DNA of 61,599 bases, taken from NCBI RefSeq assembly GCF_000380105.1, contig NZ_KB904451.1:1-61599 (forward strand), read 5' to 3'. The DNA comes from Streptococcus orisratti DSM 15617. Lineage in GTDB: Bacteria; Bacillota; Bacilli; Lactobacillales; Streptococcaceae. Within the stretch, counting starts at the first letter, position 1; the number at the start of each line of letters is the position of its first letter. The notes under the pieces were generated by a model. The model saw only the letters and a list, made by a program, of their open reading frames with translations, ran no database searches and was not told the origin of the DNA. A program made the translations under genes and the position numbers. Of this stretch, positions 28,723-38,081 are shown piece by piece.

Positions 28723-30591
28723 ATGTCAAAATTATTAGACCGTTTAAAATCTGAAATTTTGGTGGCTGATGGAGCCATGGGAACCCTACTTTATGCCAAT
28801 GGACTGGATAATTGCTATGAAGCTTATAATCTAACGCATCCTGAAGAAATTCTCCGTATTCATCGTGCTTATATTGAGGCAGGTGCGGATATCATTCAGA
28901 CCAATACCTATGCAGCTAAACGTCATCGTCTAAAAGTATATGGCTATGAAGACGAGGTTAAGCGAGTTAATCAAGCTGGTGTTAAACTTGCTCGGGAAGC
29001 GGCGGGCCCAAATACTTTTGTACTAGGAACTGTAGGGGCTTCTCGTGGTCTGAAACAGTGTCCTTTAAGTTTAGAAGAAATCGTTGACCAAACCGTTGAG
29101 CAAGTGACTTATTTGACGGAGTCTGGACAGTTAGACGGTTTACTTTTTGAAACTTATTATGATTTAGACGAACTTGTAGCAGTCCTTAGAGCTGTCAGAC
29201 CATTAACAAAACTCCCCATCATTACTAATATTGCTTTACACGAAGCTGAGGTGACAGAAAGTGGGAAACCCTTAGTTGAAGTTTTTAGCCAGCTTGTAAT
29301 GCTCGGTGCAGATATTGTTGGTTTAAATTGTCATTTGGGTCCCTATCACATGATTAAGTCACTTAAGCAAGTGCCACTATTTGCTCAATCTTATTTATCT
29401 GTTTATCCAAATGCTAGTCTCTTAACTTTGGCACCAGATGAAACTTCGAAGCGATTTGGATTTAGTCCAAATGCCGATTATTTTGGTAAAAGTGCAGAGC
29501 TGTTAGTAGCGGAAGGTGCTAGAATTATCGGAGGGTGTTGCGGAACAACGCCAGATCATATTAGAGCTGTCAAACGTGCGATTAGAGGACTTAAGCCTGT
29601 GACACGAAAATTAGTGACACCTCTAGTTCCAGAAGCAGAGCTCATCGCCACCAGTAAAAAAAGCGATACCTTAGTTGATAAAGTTAAGCGTGATATTACT
29701 GTCATCGCAGAGCTTGACCCTCCAAAAACACTGGATATTTCTAAATTTACAAAAGGAATCAAAGCTTTAGATCAAGTAGGATTAGCGGCTATTACTCTAG
29801 CTGATAATTCTTTGGCAAGAACTAGGATTTGTAACGTTAGTCTAGCCTCGTTGCTCAAAAATGATATCTCCACACCATTTGTGCTCCATTTGTCTTGTCG
29901 TGATTATAATCTTATCGGACTTCAGTCAAGATTATTAGGAATGGATATTTTGGGATTTGACCATATCCTAGCAGTGACAGGAGACCCTTCAAAAATGGGG
30001 GATTTTCCGGGCGCAACTAGCGTTTATGATGTTACGAGTTTTAAATTATTGGGCTTAATCAAGCAGTTAAATAAGGGCATGGGCTACAGTGGAGCAAGCT
30101 TAAAAAAGGCTACTAATTTTACTGTTGCCGCAGCCTTTAATCCCAATGTCAAAAATCTGCTTCGATGTGGACGTCTGATAGAAAAGAAAATTGCTTCGGG
30201 AGCTGATTATTTTATTACGCAACCTATTTTTAATGGTGACACCATAGATACCTTGGCTCAGTTGACGAAAAACTATGAACAGCCATTTTTTATCGGAATT
30301 ATGCCAATTACTAGCTATAACAATGCCATCTTTTTGCATAATGAGGTTCCAGGGATTGAGTTATCAGAAGACTTTTTATCACGTTTGGAAGAGGTTAAAG
30401 ATGATAAAGCTGCTTGTGAACAGATTGGTTTAGAAGAAACTAGGCGACTTATCGATCGTGCTTTACAATATTATAATGGCATTTATCTGATTACGCCATT
30501 TTTACGCTATGATTTAACAGTTGAATTGGCTGAATATATCAAAGAAAAACGTTCAGCTATAAATGGGCAACTTAAGGCCGTAAGTCTCTAA
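28723..30591 (+). CDS. metF: bifunctional homocysteine S-methyltransferase / methylenetetrahydrofolate reductase
   Basis: Residues 1-290 form a homocysteine methyltransferase domain with zinc cysteines in GLNCHLGP near 201 and GGCCGTTP near 270. Residues 320-610 form a MetF domain (LDPPKTLDISK, ILAVTGDP near 415, FITQPIFNGD). The fusion resembles Bacillus YitJ and the S. mutans protein beside metE. The reductase half makes 5-methyl-THF for MetE; the first half may use another methyl donor such as S-methylmethionine. GGAGGGG precedes the ATG and the gene is co-transcribed with metE. Confidence 0.92.
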   Translation: MSKLLDRLKSEILVADGAMGTLLYANGLDNCYEAYNLTHPEEILRIHRAYIEAGADIIQTNTYAAKRHRLKVYGYEDEVKRVNQAGVKLAREAAGPNTFVLGTVGASRGLKQCPLSLEEIVDQTVEQVTYLTESGQLDGLLFETYYDLDELVAVLRAVRPLTKLPIITNIALHEAEVTESGKPLVEVFSQLVMLGADIVGLNCHLGPYHMIKSLKQVPLFAQSYLSVYPNASLLTLAPDETSKRFGFSPNADYFGKSAELLVAEGARIIGGCCGTTPDHIRAVKRAIRGLKPVTRKLVTPLVPEAELIATSKKSDTLVDKVKRDITVIAELDPPKTLDISKFTKGIKALDQVGLAAITLADNSLARTRICNVSLASLLKNDISTPFVLHLSCRDYNLIGLQSRLLGMDILGFDHILAVTGDPSKMGDFPGATSVYDVTSFKLLGLIKQLNKGMGYSGASLKKATNFTVAAAFNPNVKNLLRCGRLIEKKIASGADYFITQPIFNGDTIDTLAQLTKNYEQPFFIGIMPITSYNNAIFLHNEVPGIELSEDFLSRLEEVKDDKAACEQIGLEETRRLIDRALQYYNGIYLITPFLRYDLTVELAEYIKEKRSAINGQLKAVSL

Positions 30592-30618
30592 TATTAAAAA
30601 ATGAAATATAGCAAATCA

Positions 30619-30655
30619 AAAAAAGAGCTGGGAACAAAAGTTTCCATCTCTTTTG
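30619..30655 (+). terminator. terminator of metE-metF
   Basis: AAAAGAGCTGGGAAC pairs with GTTTCCATCTCTTTT (one internal mismatch) around AAAA, with an A run left and T run right. Confidence 0.7.
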
Positions 30656-30683
30656 GTGTACTGTTCTAAGACTTTCAGCATGT

Positions 30684-30777
30684 TATACCGTTCCAAAATC
30701 AAACTCAGATGTTGTTGGCTTGATTTGATGAATGTCAGCTCTATCTGCCTCGCCCAGTTTGATTTTTGGAGAGTATT
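30684..30777. repeat. decayed RUP-type repeat
   Basis: CCAAAATCAAAC (30693-30704) and GTTTGATTTTTGG (30757-30769) are inverted repeats, and the unit ends GGAGAGTATT like a RUP end. The interior differs from the three full copies. Confidence 0.45.
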
Positions 30778-30938
30778 GGTAGGGATAGAATTTTCTTCTA
30801 TATTCAGTACTATTTATTTATGAATGTACAGCAATTATGATTGTTTGTCTTATTTTCATTATTTTTTAAACTTTGTCCTCTAATATCGTCTGCAGTTAGT
30901 AGTTTTGTTATTTCTTTCAAGCATTTTTAGAGTATTTT

Positions 30939-30947
30939 TGCTATACT
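30939..30947 (+). promoter_or_regulatory. extended -10 promoter of the GH73 gene
   Basis: TGCTATACT is followed by a predicted start near 30954. That rules out the in-frame ATG at 30958 and favours the GTG at 30991. Confidence 0.65.
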
Positions 30948-30990
30948 GATAGTCAAAATGATGATGTTAATTCGAAAGAAGGTGATAGTG

Positions 30991-31623
30991 GTGGCAAAAA
31001 GGCGAAAAATCATTCACAGAAAGTCATATCGTTATCGAAACAAATCAGTTCCACAATGGATGCTAGTGACCATGCTTATTATTGCAGCTATGGGGATTTT
31101 ATTTGGATTCTTTCGTCAGGGAGGAGCAGAGACAACTCAATTAACTGCTGCAGAAAATACCGAAACAATGACAACACCTGAATTTATTTCAAGCATATCT
31201 GAGACAGCTAGACAAGTGGCTAAGGCTAATGATTTATACGCTTCAGTAATGATTGCGCAAGCTATTTTGGAGTCAAGTAATGGTCAGTCCGCTCTTAGTC
31301 AAGCACCTTATTACAATTATTTTGGCATCAAGGGTGACTACAATGGTCAGTCCGTGACTTTACCAACACTTGAAGATGATGGAACTGGGACGACTTACAC
31401 GATTGATGCCCAGTTTCGTGCTTATGGCAGTCAATTGGAATCCTTGCAAGATTACGCCAATCTTTTACAAGGAGAATTATATCTAGGTGTTCGTAGGTCT
31501 AATACAACCTCTTACCAAGAAGCGACAGCGGCTTTGACAGGAACCTACGCCACAGACACGTCTTATAATGTTAAACTAAATCACTTGATTGAAGAGTATG
31601 GGCTGACTATTTATGACAATTGA
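30991..31623 (+). CDS. membrane-anchored GH73 N-acetylglucosaminidase
   Basis: From the GTG at 30991 the protein has 210 residues: a very basic N-terminus (KRRKIIHRKSYRYRNK), one membrane segment near 27-46, and an extracellular glucosaminidase domain from about 70. The catalytic Glu is in AQAILESSNGQSALS near residue 93, and YYNYFGIKGDY is typical of GH73 (FlgJ/LytB-like) peptidoglycan hydrolases. An upstream ATG at 30958 is too close to the transcription start. AGAAGGTGAT before 30988-30991 is the real ribosome-binding site. It probably trims peptidoglycan glycan chains at the membrane. Confidence 0.85.
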   Translation: MAKRRKIIHRKSYRYRNKSVPQWMLVTMLIIAAMGILFGFFRQGGAETTQLTAAENTETMTTPEFISSISETARQVAKANDLYASVMIAQAILESSNGQSALSQAPYYNYFGIKGDYNGQSVTLPTLEDDGTGTTYTIDAQFRAYGSQLESLQDYANLLQGELYLGVRRSNTTSYQEATAALTGTYATDTSYNVKLNHLIEEYGLTIYDN

Positions 31624-31634
31624 AAGCAAAGGAT

Positions 31635-31667
31635 AAGCTAGGAAATACTTAGCTTTTTTGGTATAAT
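31635..31667 (+). promoter_or_regulatory. overlapping weak terminator and promoter before the SAP-domain gene
   Basis: AAGCTA (31635-31640) and TAGCTT (31650-31655) form a 6-bp stem with a T run, ending the GH73 transcript. TGG-TATAAT follows at once (-10 at 31662-31667), so the same 33 bases end one transcript and start the next. Confidence 0.6.
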
Positions 31668-31674
31668 GAAAAAC

Positions 31675-32196
31675 ATGAAAACATTAACAGAAATTTATAG
31701 TCAACATGCCGAGATGCCCTATATTGCACCAAAATATGAGGCAGAACTTCTAAGAAAACCAATTCCCAAACGGAATATGCTTAGAACTTCTGAAGGTCTT
31801 TTGCCAGGACACATTATTATGCTTTGGCGTATTAATTTTGGAAGTTATACCACGCAGTCAACACATCATAAGTATTTTTACACCACTTATGGGATTGATG
31901 CACAAAAAGAACTTGATTGGTTAATTGAAGAAGGCTATGTCAAGGTTGATTCAGCTTTTGATTCACTTAAGCACCTATCTGCAGGGGTTCTTAAAGATTT
32001 TTTGAAGGCTAAAGGGGTAGCTGGTTTATCAAAAATGAAGCGTTCAGACTTAGACCAGGCAGTTGCAGCAAACTATACTGAGGAAGAATTGGGGCAACTT
32101 TTTGAACTGCGAGGCTACGCCATTTTACCAAAAGGTAAAGAAGTCTTGGAAGCGCACCCAGAGATTGTCGATAAGCACCCCCAGAAGTCTTATTAG
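31675..32196 (+). CDS. SAP-domain protein, predicted leaderless
   Basis: The 173-residue protein has a streptococcal N-terminal domain of unknown role (AEMPYIAPKYEAELLRKPIP, HKYFYTTYGIDAQKELDWLI). A SAP-like helix pair follows near residues 105-135 (LSAGVLKDFLKAKGVAGLSK), suggesting DNA or RNA binding. An ATG at 31666 overlaps the -10 box and cannot be used from this promoter. The ATG at 31675 coincides with the predicted transcript 5' end and has no Shine-Dalgarno site. Function is not known. Confidence 0.7.
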   Translation: MKTLTEIYSQHAEMPYIAPKYEAELLRKPIPKRNMLRTSEGLLPGHIIMLWRINFGSYTTQSTHHKYFYTTYGIDAQKELDWLIEEGYVKVDSAFDSLKHLSAGVLKDFLKAKGVAGLSKMKRSDLDQAVAANYTEEELGQLFELRGYAILPKGKEVLEAHPEIVDKHPQKSY

Positions 32197-32220
32197 TACC
32201 TTTGAAATCTCCATTCAATA

Positions 32221-32229
32221 TGCTATAAT
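32221..32229 (+). promoter_or_regulatory. extended -10 promoter of the DUF1149-degV-dapB-cca operon
   Basis: TGCTATAAT with the start codon 31 bases further and CGAGGAG at 32247-32253 as the ribosome-binding site. Confidence 0.7.
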
Positions 32230-32259
32230 AGTGCTAACTGTAAAAACGAGGAGAAACTC

Positions 32260-32640
32260 ATGGAATTAGTACGTGAACAAGAATTTGTCAATCAATATCA
32301 CTATGATGCCCGCAATTTGGAATGGGAGAAAGAAAATGGTACTCCAAAAACAAATTTTGAAGTAACTTTCCAATTGGTCAAAAAAGATCAGGAAGCTAAG
32401 GCAACTGTCATCGTTGCAGTTTTGCAATTTATGGTGGTTAAGGATGAGTTTGTGATTAGTGGCGTCGTTTCACAAATGATTACGATTAAAAACCGTATCG
32501 TGAACGAGCCTAGCGAGTTTACACAGCCTGAGGTTGAAGGTTTGGCAGCACCGCTTTTGGACATTGTTAAGCGCATGACTTATGAAGTGACTGAGATTGC
32601 TCTTGACCAGCCGGGAATTAATTTGGAGTTTAATAGTTAA
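32260..32640 (+). CDS. DUF1149 family protein
   Basis: This 126-residue protein belongs to the DUF1149 family found beside degV and dapB in streptococci. It lacks membrane segments and signal peptide and has alternating beta-type strands ([23 protein letters not shown]), with some likeness to SecB-type folds. Role unknown. Its TAA overlaps the degV ATG by one base (TAATG), so the two are coupled. Confidence 0.8.
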   Translation: MELVREQEFVNQYHYDARNLEWEKENGTPKTNFEVTFQLVKKDQEAKATVIVAVLQFMVVKDEFVISGVVSQMITIKNRIVNEPSEFTQPEVEGLAAPLLDIVKRMTYEVTEIALDQPGINLEFNS

Positions 32641-33488
32641 TGAAATTAGCAGTTATTACAGATACCACAGCAGTTCTATCAGAGGATTTAAAAAAGAACA
32701 AGGACTTGTTTGTGTTAAATATTCCGATTGCCATTGATGGTGTGTCTTACATTGAAGGTGAAAATCTGACTTTGGATGATTTTTACCGTAAGATGGCAGC
32801 CTCATCAGAATTACCCAAAACGAGTCAACCTAGTTTGGCAGAACTTGATGAATTGCTGACACAACTTTCAGCAGATGGCTATACACATGTCATTGGGCTC
32901 TTTTTGTCATCTGGTATTTCAGGTTTTTGGCAAAATATCCAATTTCTGATTGATGAATACCCTAACTTGTCAGTTGCCTTTCCAGATAGCAAGATTACGT
33001 CAGCTCCACTTGGAAGTATGATTAAGCATATTTTTAAATGGTTAGCACAGGGAAATTCTTTTGCTGACATTTTACAAAAATTAGCAATTCAGATTGAGGG
33101 AACTAGTGCCTTTATCATGGTTGATGATCTCAATCATCTGGTTAAGGGTGGTCGTTTATCAAATGGTTCTGCTTTATTGGGGAATTTACTGAGTATAAAG
33201 CCTATCTTGCACTTTGACGATGAGGGTAAGATTGTGGTTTACGAGAAGGTTCGAACTGAAAAAAAAGCTATCAAACGTTTAGTAGAAGTTTTGGAAGAAT
33301 GTACTTCTGACCGAGACTATGAAGTTTATATTATTCATTCGCGTGCAGAAGATAAGGCACAACAATTTTATCAATTGCTTGAAAAATCAGGACATACTCA
33401 AAATCTTGAGATTGTAACGTTTGATGGTGTTATTGCAACTCACCTGGGTGCAGGTGCAGTGGCTTTTGGTTTCACACCAATTGTTTGA
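32640..33488 (+). CDS. degV: DegV family fatty-acid-binding protein
   Basis: The 282-residue protein begins [17 protein letters not shown] and has [13 protein letters not shown] near residue 60 and the [17 protein letters not shown] loop near 82, the DegV fold. Proteins of this family (FakB) present fatty acids to the FakA kinase. Several paralogues exist per streptococcal genome, so the exact lipid preference cannot be read. It is translated directly after DUF1149. Confidence 0.88.
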   Translation: MKLAVITDTTAVLSEDLKKNKDLFVLNIPIAIDGVSYIEGENLTLDDFYRKMAASSELPKTSQPSLAELDELLTQLSADGYTHVIGLFLSSGISGFWQNIQFLIDEYPNLSVAFPDSKITSAPLGSMIKHIFKWLAQGNSFADILQKLAIQIEGTSAFIMVDDLNHLVKGGRLSNGSALLGNLLSIKPILHFDDEGKIVVYEKVRTEKKAIKRLVEVLEECTSDRDYEVYIIHSRAEDKAQQFYQLLEKSGHTQNLEIVTFDGVIATHLGAGAVAFGFTPIV

Positions 33489-33514
33489 TAAGTAAATAAA
33501 GAAAGGAAACACCT

Positions 33515-34282
33515 ATGACAATTAAAGTTATTGTTGCAGGATTTAAAGGCCGTATGGGTTCAACAGCCTTGGATATGGTAAAAGGAGATAGCGAGTTAGA
33601 ATTAGTCGCGCTCCTTGATCCTTTCGCTGCTGAAAAAGAAGTTAATGGAGTGCCTGTCTTCACGGATAAGACTGATTTGGTTGGTTTTGATGCTGATGTC
33701 TGGGTTGATTTTACGATGCCAGCTGTGGCTTATGAAAATACCCACTTTGCTTTGGAAAATGGCTTCGCTCCAGTGGTTGGAACAACTGGCTTTACCCCTG
33801 AGCAAATCAATGACTTGATTGGCTTGTCCGTTGACAAAAAACTAGGTGGTTTGATTGCGCCAAACTTTGCTATTGGAGCCATTTTACTCATGGAATTTGC
33901 AGCTAAGGCTAGTAAGTATTTCCCAGATGTAGAAATTATTGAACTGCACCATGATAAGAAAAAGGATGCGCCATCAGGTACGGCTATTAAGACAGCTGAG
34001 TTGATTAGTCAAGTTCGCGAGTCTAAAAAACAGGGAGCGGCTGACGAGACGGAGAGTCTTGCTGGTGCACGTGGTGCTGAGTTTGATGGGATGCGTATCC
34101 ACAGTGTGCGTCTACCTGGCTTGGTTGCCCATCAAGAAGTTATTTTCGGTGCTCAGGGTGAAGGCTTGACGCTCCGCCATGATTCTTACGACCGTAGTTC
34201 ATTTATGAGTGGTGTCAATCTTGGAATAAAAGAAGTGGTCAAGCGTGATCAGCTTGTCTATGGTTTGGAAAAATTGCTATGA
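33515..34282 (+). CDS. dapB: 4-hydroxy-tetrahydrodipicolinate reductase
   Basis: This 255-residue enzyme of lysine/diaminopimelate synthesis has the NAD(P) loop [15 protein letters not shown] at residue 7, GTTGFTPEQ and the signature [16 protein letters not shown] near 147. GAAAGGAAA precedes the ATG. The stop overlaps the cca start (ATGA), an arrangement shared by many streptococci. Confidence 0.96.
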   Translation: MTIKVIVAGFKGRMGSTALDMVKGDSELELVALLDPFAAEKEVNGVPVFTDKTDLVGFDADVWVDFTMPAVAYENTHFALENGFAPVVGTTGFTPEQINDLIGLSVDKKLGGLIAPNFAIGAILLMEFAAKASKYFPDVEIIELHHDKKKDAPSGTAIKTAELISQVRESKKQGAADETESLAGARGAEFDGMRIHSVRLPGLVAHQEVIFGAQGEGLTLRHDSYDRSSFMSGVNLGIKEVVKRDQLVYGLEKLL

Positions 34283-35490
34283 AATTAAACACTCTGCCTT
34301 CTGAATTTCAGAAGGCTTTGCCAGTCTTAGAGAAAATAAAAACAGCAGGTTACGAAGCTTACTTTGTTGGCGGCAGCGTTCGTGATGTCCTTTTAAAACG
34401 TCCTATTCATGACGTTGATATAGCTACTAGCTCATACCCAGAAGAGACTAAGAAAATTTTTCATCGCACGGTGGATATTGGCATTGAACATGGCACAGTT
34501 CTTGTTTTGGAAAACGGCGGCGAGTATGAAGTGACAACATTTAGGACAGAAGATGTCTATGTTGACTATCGCCGTCCGAAGACAGTGTCTTTTGTGCGTT
34601 CACTAGATGAAGACCTTAAACGTCGTGATTTTACAGTTAATGCCTTTGCTTTGGATGAAACAGGACAGGTCATTGATAAATTCGGTGGTTTGGAAGACTT
34701 GGAGAAGAAACTTCTACGAGCAGTTGGAAATCCAGCTGAGCGTTTCAATGAAGATGCCTTGAGAATCATGCGTGGTTTCCGTTTTGCTGCTAGCCTTGAC
34801 TTTACCATCGAGCCTCAAACTTTTTTAGCCATGAAAGAGCACGCCCCTTTACTTGAAAAAATTTCGGTTGAGCGGTCTTTCATCGAGTTCGATAAATTAT
34901 TAACGGCTCCGCACTGGAAAAAAGGTTTAACTGCATTTATGGATAGCAAAGCTTACGACTATCTGCCAGATTTGGCACATTCTTTGGAAAAATTGCAGAG
35001 CTTAAAAGCTACGATAGGTGACGATTATGTGTTTTCAACTTCTGAGCAGGCATGGGCGGCTCTGCTACTGGCTTTAAAAATCAAACAGCCAAAAGCTTTT
35101 CTAAAAAAATGGAAGACATCAACTCAATTTCAGCAGGATGTGGATTGGATTGTCTCAATTTTTCGCTTTCGGCTAACTGCTGATATGGATAAACCACAAC
35201 TGTATCATTATGGCAAGAATTTGGTATGTCAGGCTGAAGAACTTCGTCAGGCGCAAGGGCTATCAGTGGATTTTGAATTGATTAATAAGCTTGATGCAGA
35301 CTTAACGATACATGATAAGCGTGAAATAGTGGTTAACGGCGGTATGTTAATTAAGGAATTAGGATTCGCTCCAGGCCCTCAGATGGGAGCAGTTCTCAAG
35401 GCAGTTGAAGAAGCCATCGTGCTTGGAAGTTTGGCCAATGAACGCGAAGCTATTTTTGAGTTTATAAAGGAAAATTTGCTCAAACAATGA
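34279..35490 (+). CDS. cca: CCA tRNA nucleotidyltransferase
   Basis: The 403-residue class II enzyme adds or repairs the 3' CCA of tRNAs. [21 protein letters not shown] near residue 28 holds the metal-binding [13 protein letters not shown] and the [16 protein letters not shown] motif follow. Length is normal. It ends the operon; no T-run terminator follows, but a long multi-hairpin element does. Confidence 0.96.
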   Translation: MKLNTLPSEFQKALPVLEKIKTAGYEAYFVGGSVRDVLLKRPIHDVDIATSSYPEETKKIFHRTVDIGIEHGTVLVLENGGEYEVTTFRTEDVYVDYRRPKTVSFVRSLDEDLKRRDFTVNAFALDETGQVIDKFGGLEDLEKKLLRAVGNPAERFNEDALRIMRGFRFAASLDFTIEPQTFLAMKEHAPLLEKISVERSFIEFDKLLTAPHWKKGLTAFMDSKAYDYLPDLAHSLEKLQSLKATIGDDYVFSTSEQAWAALLLALKIKQPKAFLKKWKTSTQFQQDVDWIVSIFRFRLTADMDKPQLYHYGKNLVCQAEELRQAQGLSVDFELINKLDADLTIHDKREIVVNGGMLIKELGFAPGPQMGAVLKAVEEAIVLGSLANEREAIFEFIKENLLKQ

Positions 35491-35491
35491 A

Positions 35492-35789
35492 GGGAGTGGG
35501 AAAAACATCTAGGTTCGGGCTAAAATAGTCCACTGGACTATTTTACTCCCACCCCCGCACAGCTCCAAAGGTTCGGGGAACCTTTGGAGGTTGGAAATGA
35601 AGCGAACTCTGTTCGCATCAGTCGTAGAGGTCAGATTTGGAGTGTGAAACACGAATTGCTGAGATTTGCTTCGCAAACCGCATCTCCAACCTTTAACAGT
35701 CCACTGGACTGTTAAACCCAATCAACCACTGCGACGGAATATTGACACGAACTTTGACAAGCGAGGCTGAACTTTTTGCTCAGTCTCGG
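35492..35789. repeat. multi-hairpin structured element
   Basis: Perfect palindromes lie at 35521-35545 (12-bp arms, one-base loop), 35563-35589 (12-bp arms, GGG loop), 35602-35616 (6-bp arms) and 35692-35716 (12-bp arms, one-base loop). The first and last share the core AGTCCACTGGACT. AGGTTGGA (35588-35595) pairs with TCCAACCT (35684-35691) and encloses the third hairpin plus another near 35661-35685. GGGAGT pairs with ACTCCC around the first. A further imperfect stem lies at 35762-35789. It fills the 379-bp gap between cca and the ABC-F gene. No ORF is supported. Confidence 0.7.
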
Positions 35790-35869
35790 GAAAGATAAGC
35801 CGAGTTAGCCTGGCAAGTATTTGAGTTCCTAAGAATATGTGACTATTTAATTAATAGAAGTGAGTAACT

Positions 35870-37738
35870 ATGTCTGATTTTATCGTTGAAAATTTAACAA
35901 AATCCGTTGGTGACAAGACAGTCTTTAAAGAGATTTCTTTCATTGTGCACGACCTTGACCGTATCGGAATAATCGGGGTTAATGGGACAGGGAAGACTAC
36001 CCTATTGGATGTGATTTCGGGGAAATTGGGATTTGATGGAGATGTTTCACCTTTCTCATCTAAGAGCGGTTATAAGGTAGCTTATCTGACTCAAGAACCA
36101 GATTTTGAGGATGATAAGACAATCTTGGATACTGTTTTGTCGTCTGATTTGCGAGAAATGGCTCTGATTAAAGAATATGAAAGGCTTATGTCTGATTATT
36201 CAGAAGCTAATCAAGGGCGTCTGGAGACGGTGATGGCAGAGATGGATGCTCTAGATGCTTGGACGATTGAAAGCGAAGTTAAGACTGTCCTGTCCAAGTT
36301 GGGAATTTCTGACCTGACTCAAAAAGTTGGAGAGTTGTCTGGTGGGTTACGGCGCCGCGTTCAGTTGGCTCAAGTGCTTTTAGGTGCTGCTGATTTAATT
36401 CTCTTAGATGAACCGACGAACCATTTGGATATCGAAACCATCGCTTGGTTAACCAATTTTTTGAAGAATTCCAAAAAGACAGTTATTTTTATCACCCATG
36501 ACCGCTACTTCTTGGATAATATTGCTACGCGTATCTTTGAACTGGCTGATAGCCATCTAACAGAATATCAAGGTAATTACCAAGATTATGTTCGTCTTCG
36601 TGCTGAACAAGACGAGCGCGATGCGGCTTCGCTTCATAAGAAAAAGCAACTCTACAAACAAGAGTTAGCATGGATGCGAACCCAACCTCAGGCCAGAGCT
36701 ACCAAACAGCAGGCTCGAATTAATCGCTTTAAGGATCTTAAATCTGATTTATCTAGTAGCACGAGTTCCGGTGAGCTTGAAATCAATTTTGAAACGAGTC
36801 GTATTGGTAAAAAGGTTATTCATTTTGAAGATGTGGACTTTGCCTTTTCAGATAAAGCCATTCTGTCTCAATTTAACCTATTGGTTCAAAATAAGGATCG
36901 CATTGGCATTGTAGGAGATAACGGTGTCGGCAAATCAACTTTGCTCAATCTTATCAATGGAGACTTACAACCGACAGCAGGTAAGTTGACGGTTGGCGAA
37001 ACGGTGCGCATTGGCTATTTTTCTCAACAGATAAAGGATATGGACGAGAGTAAGCGAGTAATCAACTACCTGCAGGAGGTTGCTGATGAGGTGAAAACTA
37101 CAGTTGGGACTACCAGTGTAACCGAGCTTTTGGAACAATTTCTTTTTCCTCGCTCAAGCCATGGCACTCAGATTGCCAAGTTGTCTGGTGGTGAGAAGAA
37201 GCGTCTCTACTTGCTGAAAATCCTCATTGAAAAACCAAACGTCCTCCTCTTGGATGAGCCAACCAACGATTTAGATATTGCAACCTTGACTGTCCTTGAA
37301 AACTTCTTGCAGAGTTTTGGAGGACCAGTCATTACAGTCAGTCACGACCGCTATTTCCTAGATAAGGCGGCTAATAAAATTCTGGCTTTTGAACAAGGGA
37401 CTGTCCGTGAGTTTTTTGGTAATTATACTGACTATCTGGATGAACTGGCCTTTGAGAAAGAAAGCTCTGCTATGATCCAAAAGAAAGAAATGCCAAAGGT
37501 TGAAAAGGAAAAAGATGTTCGTAAACGCATGTCTTATTTTGAAAAGCAGGAGTGGGCGGTTATTGAGGAACAGATTGCAAGCCTCGAGGCTAAGATTGAG
37601 GAAATTGAGATGTGCATGCAAGAAAATGCTAGTGATTATGGTCAACTGGCAGGCCTTCAGCAAGACCTCGATGCAGCTAATGAGGAATTACTCGAAAAGT
37701 ATGAGAGATATGAATATCTGAGTGAGTTGGAGGGATAG
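35870..37738 (+). CDS. ABC-F translation factor (YfmR/Uup-like)
   Basis: The 622-residue protein has two ABC domains without membrane segments: Walker A GVNGTGKTT near residue 36 and GDNGVGKST near 352, with signatures LSGGLRRRV and LSGGEKKRL and LLDEPTN twice. A linker with KQELAWMRTQPQARATKQQAR joins them. A C-terminal coiled coil covers about 540-622 (EKQEWAVIEEQIASLEAKIEE). This is the Uup/YfmR layout. In Bacillus YfmR helps ribosomes stalled at difficult sequences alongside EF-P. It lacks the long linker of classic antibiotic-protection ABC-F proteins, so a housekeeping role is likelier. Confidence 0.88.
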   Translation: MSDFIVENLTKSVGDKTVFKEISFIVHDLDRIGIIGVNGTGKTTLLDVISGKLGFDGDVSPFSSKSGYKVAYLTQEPDFEDDKTILDTVLSSDLREMALIKEYERLMSDYSEANQGRLETVMAEMDALDAWTIESEVKTVLSKLGISDLTQKVGELSGGLRRRVQLAQVLLGAADLILLDEPTNHLDIETIAWLTNFLKNSKKTVIFITHDRYFLDNIATRIFELADSHLTEYQGNYQDYVRLRAEQDERDAASLHKKKQLYKQELAWMRTQPQARATKQQARINRFKDLKSDLSSSTSSGELEINFETSRIGKKVIHFEDVDFAFSDKAILSQFNLLVQNKDRIGIVGDNGVGKSTLLNLINGDLQPTAGKLTVGETVRIGYFSQQIKDMDESKRVINYLQEVADEVKTTVGTTSVTELLEQFLFPRSSHGTQIAKLSGGEKKRLYLLKILIEKPNVLLLDEPTNDLDIATLTVLENFLQSFGGPVITVSHDRYFLDKAANKILAFEQGTVREFFGNYTDYLDELAFEKESSAMIQKKEMPKVEKEKDVRKRMSYFEKQEWAVIEEQIASLEAKIEEIEMCMQENASDYGQLAGLQQDLDAANEELLEKYERYEYLSELEG

Positions 37739-38081
37739 GTACCTCACATTTAAGCGGGTGTTATTTATACTGAATAAAATAGCCAGCGGCATGTCGTTAA
37801 CAAGAAAATTTTTATTCTCGTTAAACACTGTCGCTTTGCTTGTCAAAAAATGAGCCAAGGAAGGCAACACCGGTTTTCCTTAAAATGATTAATTAGACCA
37901 CGTGACACCGCTGCGGACAGAACCAAAGGTCATTTAAAACCAGTAAGCTACATCTGTATTTGATTGTTGAAGTTGGGTGTTTGTGTTATTGGGTGTACTT
38001 GTTGATAGTCATGTCACCTGACTTGATTAAGATTATCAGTGGTTTTAGGAAAACGAATAAAAGTTATGAGAAAGGAAATTT
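37739..38081. other. 343-bp non-coding gap
   Basis: It holds an imperfect stem (GTTAACAAGAAAATT / ATTCTCGTTAAAC) near 37797-37827, without a T run. No ORF or clear promoter box is visible, and no RUP copy. GAAAGGAAA at 38070-38078 serves the next gene. Confidence 0.4.

Noticed and set aside
31666..31674. ATG at 31666 as start of the SAP-domain gene
   Set aside because: It overlaps the -10 box and would not be in the transcript from that promoter.
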